From NCBI RefSeq assembly GCF_000204055.1, contig NW_006768783.1, positions 1,276,209 to 1,289,339 on the forward strand: a DNA stretch of 13,131 bases. Direction: 5' to 3'. The position numbers and the translations under genes were made by a program. The stretch's first letter is position 1. Every line of letters starts with the position of its first letter. This document shows positions 8,912 through 13,131 of this stretch, piece after piece. The notes under the pieces are model-generated. The model was not told the DNA's origin. It did not search any database and was given only the letters and a program-made list of their open reading frames with translations. The DNA comes from Melampsora larici-populina 98AG31 (lineage: Eukaryota > Basidiomycota > Pucciniomycetes > Pucciniales > Melampsoraceae).

Positions 8912-9393
8912 CTAAGTACTATTCTCATCACCATCAAGCTCAGTAATCTCACAAAGGTTCCAAGGACCAAAAATTTGGTGCCAATCTTTTACGCATAAAA
9001 AAGTCTCAACATGCAGACTCAAGAGGTTACTATGATGAGGCCCCAAGATTCTATTGGTATTTTTAAATTTCCCCTCTGATGGACAGCTACGGTAGGAGAA
9101 GTCTATTGTGTGATTCACCTGACCGCAGTGGTCCCTGGGGCCAATTGTTGGCAATTTATCAAAAAAATAGCATTGGTGGTATACTGGGAAAAAAGCATGC
9201 ACTGAGAGATGCCCTGAATGGTGTTGAGGATGATAAGATGGCCAAGTCTTACCAAGGATATTGCTGCATCCCCAAAAGCGCTTTTATGTGTGTCGATGTG
9301 CTCTGTAAGATCAACTTTTTTAATTGATTGGATTTGTAAGCTATGTGGATAATGACAGATGCTCAGCTTTATACTACCCTTGGAAACCGCCAA
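8912..9393. other. Coding-like debris, strand unresolved
   Basis: Open frames overlap here on both strands: minus 9393-9115 and 9202-8912, plus 9079-9327. The minus frames include stretches that look protein-like (DLTEHIDTHKSAFGDAA; DWHQIFGPWNLCEITEL), as if one ancient protein were split by frameshifts. No known domain was recognised. A decayed transposon or host pseudogene is possible, and chance open frames in AT-rich DNA cannot be excluded. Confidence 0.25.
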
Positions 9394-9592
9394 TCAAATA
9401 CCAGAACCAATCTCACAATTCTTAAAACCATCCAATATTAAATTTTAACCCTCCAATTGAACCATTGAATGCTAATCAGATTTCATTGCAGGAACTTATC
9501 TCATTAGAGCTTTGGTTATTCAATGTTGAACAACAAACAGATTTAACTTGACCTCGTCCAAGTCAAAAATTACAAATCATTGTTAGCACTAT

Positions 9593-9900
9593 AGAGCATC
9601 CACTATCATGAAGGTTATTGTAAATTTTGCGGTCCTGATTGCAAAATTCAATCCTGCATGTTTTGCCTAAGTTGATAACCACATAAAATCCACTATGAGA
9701 TGATTTACTGTCTGCTTGACCATAGTTCCTTCAATAAATCAAGTCGTAGACATTTGTAGATTTGAGCATGCAGGGTTCAAGATTTGGTGCAGATGTAAGG
9801 ACCCCAGGTCTAAAACAGGCCCAATATAGTGGACCTGCCTGTCTTTTAGTTTCAAACTGACGCTAAATCACGTTGTTGTCACAACCATAGTGGATGCTCT
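9593..9900. mobile_element. 308-bp MITE-like foldback element
   Basis: Perfect 14-bp terminal inverted repeats AGAGCATCCACTAT (9593-9606) and ATAGTGGATGCTCT (9887-9900) bound the element. Inside, ATCCACTAT recurs at 9688-9696 and ATAGTGGA at 9826-9833, and CCTGCATG near 9652-9660 pairs with CATGCAGG near 9768, so the whole element can fold into an imperfect hairpin. It codes for nothing. TA lies beside each end, but not in exact register, so the target-site duplication and the superfamily (Tc1/mariner or PIF/Harbinger) stay unresolved. Confidence 0.7.
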
Positions 9901-10240
9901 TACAGAAGTTATTTTAGAATCAAATTGAATGTCTTGTACTTAAAAAGTGTGTGAACCAGACTTCATCCTTCACAATTGTTCTCTAAGCTATAAGAGGAGT
10001 CAATTACAAAAAGTATCAAGGTGAAATGAGTCAAAACTTAACAAGTTCTTGAAGAATGTCTTCAAAATGGGTACATTTGACCAAGCTGAGACAATCATGA
10101 GTAAGTAAAGCCAAGTATAAATGATGAATTTGATCAACAAAAGACAATTCAAAATTCATTTGACCTGACAAACTTGATTTTATCAAGGACAATCCAACAG
10201 GATACCAGATCAGACACATCAGGTGCAAAAGTTCTAAGGT
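9901..10240. other. AT-rich non-coding stretch
   Basis: I see no gene, RNA or clear repeat here. The only open frame of note (10228-10031, minus) has ordinary AT-driven composition. The segment separates the MITE-like element from the tRNA-like remnant. Confidence 0.4.
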
Positions 10241-10248
10241 TCACTGTT

Positions 10249-10320
10249 GGAATCAAACATAGCTATCCACAATTGGGAAAACCCTGTAGTCACTCAGGCT
10301 ACCCGCTGCACCACAGGGGC
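10249..10320 (-). repeat. tRNA-like sequence, probable SINE head or tRNA pseudogene
   Basis: On the minus strand, TGGTGCAGCGG (10313-10303) fits the Pol III A-box consensus TRGYNNARNNG, and GTTTGATTCC (10258-10249) differs from the B-box GTTCGANTCC at one base. They are 55 nt apart, long for an ordinary tRNA but possible with a long variable arm. CCCTGTAG (10282-10289) and CCACAGGG (10311-10318) can pair. Acceptor and T-stem pairing are poor, so this is not a working tRNA. No poly(A) or simple tail was seen. Confidence 0.4.
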
Positions 10321-10329
10321 ACACACGGT

Positions 10330-11150
10330 ACCAATGAGTAGCTTAGTTTGTACCTTAGGTGGCTTAAGTATCTAGCCTAAAGCCAGGCCCAAATTTTGAC
10401 CTACTGGTGAAAAAAAATAAAACAATCCTCAGATGATCCCAGGGACATATGGATTGATTAACCTTGTTCTCATGATTCTACCTGTTGAGTCATTAACATG
10501 AGAGATTGTCATGGTGGTGGTGGTTTTTCAGCTCAAAATCAAAGATTGTTTAGCAGGTTGGGAGGTAGCCCACAGTAGACCTTATCTATAGTTAGTAGTG
10601 TCTAAAAGTGTGAAATGTTGGACCGGGCAAAACAAATTACATATGTTTGAATTTCCCCATACATGTAGGATTGAGATCACATCATTTGGTTGGATCAGTT
10701 CCTTTGTCAAACTTCAAATTCTATAAATTCAATCCAATTGACTTTCTTTGGTGCTACATCAAAGCATGTGATTTTTTCATCTTCATTGCTTTGTTCTCTT
10801 TCATATCTATTACTGACAGGATTACTATGTACAACAATTTTGTTTTAGGCTATCTCAAACACAGCTACAAGTGTTCTGATCTTCAGAAAGAAAGAAATTG
10901 TTTGAAACAAAGAGGCAACATCCAACAGTTTCATTGCAAGACCCACAAGATAATGCCAATATCTTGTACATCAACCTTTTGCTCAGTCTCATTCATGCAT
11001 TTTTCTTCATTCATGAATTGTTTGATGTATTTGATGGCTTGTAGGGAGAAAGTCAAAACTTGCTGTAACCCCCCAAATGTCCAGCTATACCAATTGCATC
11101 AAACTGTTCCTCAAAACTCTGCAACTGATGCTGACTTCAATTGATAACTT
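10330..11150. other. AT-rich region, no supported gene
   Basis: A 165-codon plus-strand open frame (10647-11144) begins at TTG; its first in-frame ATG lies near 10839. Its Phe/Ile/Ser/Cys-rich, patternless composition reflects T-rich DNA rather than a protein family. I found no splice-linked partner exons, tRNA or terminal repeats. Confidence 0.35.
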
Positions 11151-11690
11151 TTTTTTTCCTTTTCCTTATATCTAATATATAAAAACGTAGAACAGACTCG
11201 CATGAGTTCGGTCCGTTGGTGAGATGGTCCGCTTTGAACTACTTTGTTTCCGGCTTTTGTAATCTTTGCATTTCGCGGTCCACTTTTATTCCCTTTTTGT
11301 CTTTCTTTCCTGGTTCACTTTTTTCCTTTTTGTTTGTCTATTGTTACCCTTTTGTTCTTCTTTACATCAAGTTCTGTATTTGCCTTTTGCAATTGTACTG
11401 ACTTGCCTTTTAACCTGACCAATTTTTTGTCCTCGGGTTTGACTTCTTTTTTGCTTTTCATGCTGATCGGGTTTTCACATACTCTGATTGTCTTTCATCC
11501 CTCCTCCATTTATCTAATTGGCCTACTTTGATGACCGGCATCAAATAAATGCTACATATGTTGTTTTTCCGGTGAAACTTTTCATTTACCAACAATGCTT
11601 TGTTTGAACCATATCTTATTCCGTCTCTGTTTCTTTTGTTATTTAATTTTCATCATCATTGTTGTTTTTCAGCGTGGGTTGCTTTTTCTC
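11150..11690 (+). other. T/C-rich plus-strand tract
   Basis: The plus strand is strongly pyrimidine-rich, with a T9 run at 11150 and many TTTTC, CCTTTT and TTCTT words. TATATAAAAAC lies near 11172. The open frames at 11216-11401 and 11244-11531 are Phe/Leu/Ser-rich artefacts of this bias. Such tracts are common just upstream of fungal transcription starts. Confidence 0.45.
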
Positions 11691-11960
11691 AACGATTCCT
11701 ATAAATGACCTCCCTTTCTCCTGCGATTCAATTATTATCACTCAAACTCCCACATAATCCTACAGTTTCTCTCCTTTTCCTCTTGCCCACCTGCAAATCA
11801 TATTTGTACTTCTACTCAAATACCTTATTACCAAACTTTCTTCAAATATACAAGAGGGTGATATTGTCAAAGAACTGAGGTTCTTTACAAATCTTGAGGC
11901 GGTCTGCTTCCCAAATCAAATACACCTTGTTAACAAAAGCAGTTTGTGAAATGGTCTAAG
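11690..11960 (+). promoter_or_regulatory. Promoter-like region with no gene behind it
   Basis: CTATAAAT at 11699-11706 is followed 25-45 bases later by CAATTATTATCACTCAAAC, resembling a fungal start region, then by a C/T- and A-rich leader-like stretch (TTTCTCTCCTTTTCC, CTACTCAAATACC) to about 11860. No plausible start codon with a long frame follows; the next feature is a transposon end in the opposite orientation. This may be a promoter cut off from its gene by the insertion. The call rests on composition and a TATA box only. Confidence 0.35.
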
Positions 11961-11970
11961 TATGAGGCTT

Positions 11971-12130
11971 GCCAACGTTGGGCCGCTGCGATGCGTTGTG
12001 CACAACGGGAGGTTGCTGAGCAACGCAGCGGTTTGGATCAGGACCCATAAGACCACAACGCAACGGGCAACTATGTCACCTGTTGCGTTGCGTTGCTCGC
12101 AACGGCCGTTGCGCGCGAAACCGCAACGGG
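11971..12130. repeat. GC-rich palindrome island, probable hAT 3' subterminal region
   Basis: CAACG/CGTTG words recur in both orientations. Perfect palindromes are CCAACGTTGG (11972-11981), CGTTGTGCACAACG (11994-12007) and GCAACGGCCGTTGC (12099-12112). Larger hairpins pair CCGCTGCG...CGTTG (11983-11998) with CAACGCAGCGG (12021-12031), and CAACGCAACGGG (12056-12067) with CCTGTTGCGTTG (12079-12090, one mismatch). It starts less than 80 bases after the stop codon of the hAT remnant. Clustered short subterminal motifs bound by transposase are known in hAT elements (AAACGG in Ac), so this is probably the element's 3' end; terminal repeats and the 8-bp target duplication were not found. Confidence 0.6.
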
Positions 12131-12206
12131 CAAAGGGCACGAATTTGTTTTATGAAAGGGGGGATAATCAAAATAAAATTGTATTTCAAGTTTGAAAGAG
12201 ATACAT

Positions 12207-12664
12207 TCATTTCTTTTTATTAGTTTGCCTACCACCAAAAGCATCCATCGCTTCATTGACCTCCTTGTATTTGTGACCTAGGCGTACCCCTTGACGTGCC
12301 CAAAGCCGCGAACCCACATTTTGTTCAATAGTACGAGGGACCAGTCAGACTCGATCGGATGAACAAATATCTGCTGCGGCAGAGAATGTTCACTTGACAA
12401 TGGCAGAACTGGCAGAGAGGCTTAGATAGTCTTTTGCCAGAGATGCCAGCACTGGAAAAACAACACAATTGACCTACAAGGATGTGCAAATCAGTAACTT
12501 GAATCATCAAAGGTATTCATGGAAGATTTGAAAAAACTCACGCTCCACCATGGTAGTATAGCCTTGCATTCCCTGGCGTCATCCTTGGCAAACATCGGAT
12601 GTGATCCCTGTAGATAGGCAGCCATTTCATCTAGCTGTGCTTGAGGCTCTTGAGCAAGTCTGGC
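12207..12664 (-). pseudogene. hAT-superfamily transposase, C-terminal remnant with stops
   Basis: Exon a (12664-12542) encodes QLDEMAAYL and ends LPWWS at a GTGAGT donor. A 68-nt intron (12541-12474) ends CTTGTAG. Exon b (12473-12207) encodes FPVLASLAKDYLSLSASSA, TFSAAADICSSDR, LVPRTIEQNVGSRLW and a Lys-rich tail to TGA at 12209-12207. The Trp-Trp, the Pro-x-Leu-Ala-x-Leu-Ala run, Ser-Ser and the Phe-Ser-Ala block are the hallmarks of the hAT C-terminal dimerisation domain (Dimer_Tnp_hAT). In-frame TGA codons at 12392-12390 and 12347-12345 fall where the family usually has Arg, which fits CGA to TGA decay at CpG. The catalytic core and N-terminal zinc finger are absent; the frame is lost at the palindromic insertion upstream. 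It cannot make active transposase. Confidence 0.85.
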
Positions 12665-12823
12665 TTGCAGCGCTGCGCAGCGCTGCTAGGCCATATTTGG
12701 AAAGCGCTGCACAGAACGGGGTGTCTCAAAGCCGGCAGCGTTAAGGGCAGCGGGTCTGGGGTTCAGGGGGTTTTGGGAAGCTAAAAGCGAAGTTTTTTCT
12801 CGCAGCGCTTCGGAGCGTTGCAG
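12665..12823. mobile_element. Short palindromic element interrupting the hAT remnant
   Basis: The left end holds a perfect 20-bp palindrome, GCAGCGCTGCGCAGCGCTGC (12667-12686); the right end is GCAGCGCTTCGGAGCGTTGC (12802-12821), itself a hairpin with a TTCG-type loop. The two ends are imperfect inverted repeats of each other over about 22 bp. TTGCAG occurs at both borders (12665-12670 and 12818-12823), a possible target duplication. Open coding sequence of the hAT remnant stops at the left border. The interior is GC-rich and codes for nothing recognisable. Confidence 0.5.
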
Positions 12824-12857
12824 GCAAAAAAAAAGGTTTTGTATTTTCTTAAAAAGA

Positions 12858-12970
12858 GAACGTAAAAAAACTGTAAAGAAAAGACCGTAAAGAAACATTA
12901 AGAGACTGAGACAATGTTTAAACAAAGTGTACTGTAAAGACTGTAGAGAAATACTGTAAAAGACAAAGGG
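12858..12970 (+). repeat. Degenerate CTGTAAAGA repeats
   Basis: In A-rich DNA the word (A)CYGTAAAGA recurs with small changes: ACTGTAAAGA, ACCGTAAAGA, ACTGTAAAGA, CTGTAGAGA, ACTGTAAAAGA, then ACTGTAAAC further right. Spacing is irregular (about 14-40 bases). It may be a decayed minisatellite or the internal repeat of a transposon. Confidence 0.5.
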
Positions 12971-13055
12971 AAAACAATTGAACTGTAAACATTATATAGA
13001 AACTTTTTAAAGGAGTGTAATGAAGATAAGATAAATAGAAGGTAAGAGTATCAAG

Positions 13056-13131
13056 TTAGTTTCGATTTTGTCTAGTCTTCTTGACCAGGAACTTCTTGGC
13101 ATATTCAATCACTTTGCCCACTTCTGCAAAG
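13056..13131 (-). CDS. Possible C-terminal coding tail at window edge
   Basis: From the right edge, a minus-strand frame reads FAEVGKVIEYAKKFLVKK and a few more basic residues to TAA at 13058-13056. The sequence is amphipathic and helix-like, with base composition unlike the A-rich DNA next to it, so it may be the end of a gene or transposon ORF that starts outside. It is too short to identify; chance is a real alternative. Confidence 0.25.
   Translation of the reverse strand, partial: FAEVGKVIEYAKKFLVKKTRQNRN

Noticed and set aside
10647..11144. 165-codon plus-strand open frame
   Set aside because: Starts at TTG; the composition follows local T-richness and shows no domain, signal peptide plus mature pattern, or linked exons.
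11216..11531. Two Phe/Leu-rich plus-strand open frames that look like membrane proteins
   Set aside because: The hydrophobicity comes from a T/C-rich promoter-like tract, where TTT, CTT and TTC codons arise without selection.
11869..11886. Hairpin AAAGAAC-TGAG-GTTCTTT as a terminator or regulatory stem
   Set aside because: A 7-bp AT-rich stem is common by chance, and hairpin terminators are not expected in a fungal nuclear genome.
11916..12256. Open frames on both strands across the CAACG island
   Set aside because: The island is palindromic, so both strands are open by composition; the only supported coding sequence here is the hAT remnant starting at its stop codon 12207.
12686..12925. 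79-codon minus-strand frame over the palindromic element
   Set aside because: It crosses the element border and the A-rich repeat tract with no protein-like pattern.
1..13131. CRISPR array, bacterial operon or phage genes
   Set aside because: No regularly spaced direct repeats, and the intron-rich gene and hAT remnant show a eukaryotic nuclear genome.

Overview
The window reads as nuclear DNA of a filamentous fungus, most likely a basidiomycete and plausibly a rust-type (Pucciniales) genome. The reasons are a gene split by many short introns (mostly 58-90 nt, GTRNGT-type donors, CTGAC/CTAAC-like branch sites), a CACCATG start context, and a flank made of AT-rich DNA carrying decayed DNA transposons. 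The lineage is an inference; no marker gene is present.

Positions 7770 down to 1 hold one large minus-strand gene. Thirteen exons and twelve introns can be traced, and the last exon is still open at base 1, so the C terminus lies outside the window. The visible protein is about 2,110 residues, Ser/Thr/Pro/Glu/Asp-rich and apparently disordered, with no signal peptide, membrane segment or catalytic domain that I recognise. All twelve introns interrupt the frame in phase 1, so every internal exon is a multiple of three. The 3' exon (1931 to 1) is built from about ten degenerate repeats of 50-75 residues. Near the N-terminal third there is a basic Ser/Pro patch with SxIP-like motifs, the type bound by EB1/Bim1-family microtubule end-binding proteins. 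A role as a cytoskeletal or other scaffold is a hypothesis only.

Positions 7771-8640 are upstream sequence without a convincing gene. From about 8640 to the end the window is repeat-rich: a CGGAT/CCGG cluster (8705-8830), unclear coding-like debris (8912-9393), a 308-bp inverted-repeat element (9593-9900), a tRNA-like Pol III promoter remnant (10249-10320), and a T/C-rich, promoter-like stretch with a TATA box but no gene behind it (11150-11960).

Positions 11971-12664 hold the 3' end of a decayed hAT-superfamily transposon on the minus strand. Its C-terminal dimerisation domain is clear, it carries one 68-nt intron and two in-frame TGA stops, and a GC-rich island full of CAACG/CGTTG palindromes follows its stop codon. 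Its upstream side is cut by a second short palindromic element (12665-12823) bordered by TTGCAG. Beyond that is A-rich DNA with a repeated CTGTAAAGA motif, and a short coding-like tail at the right edge.
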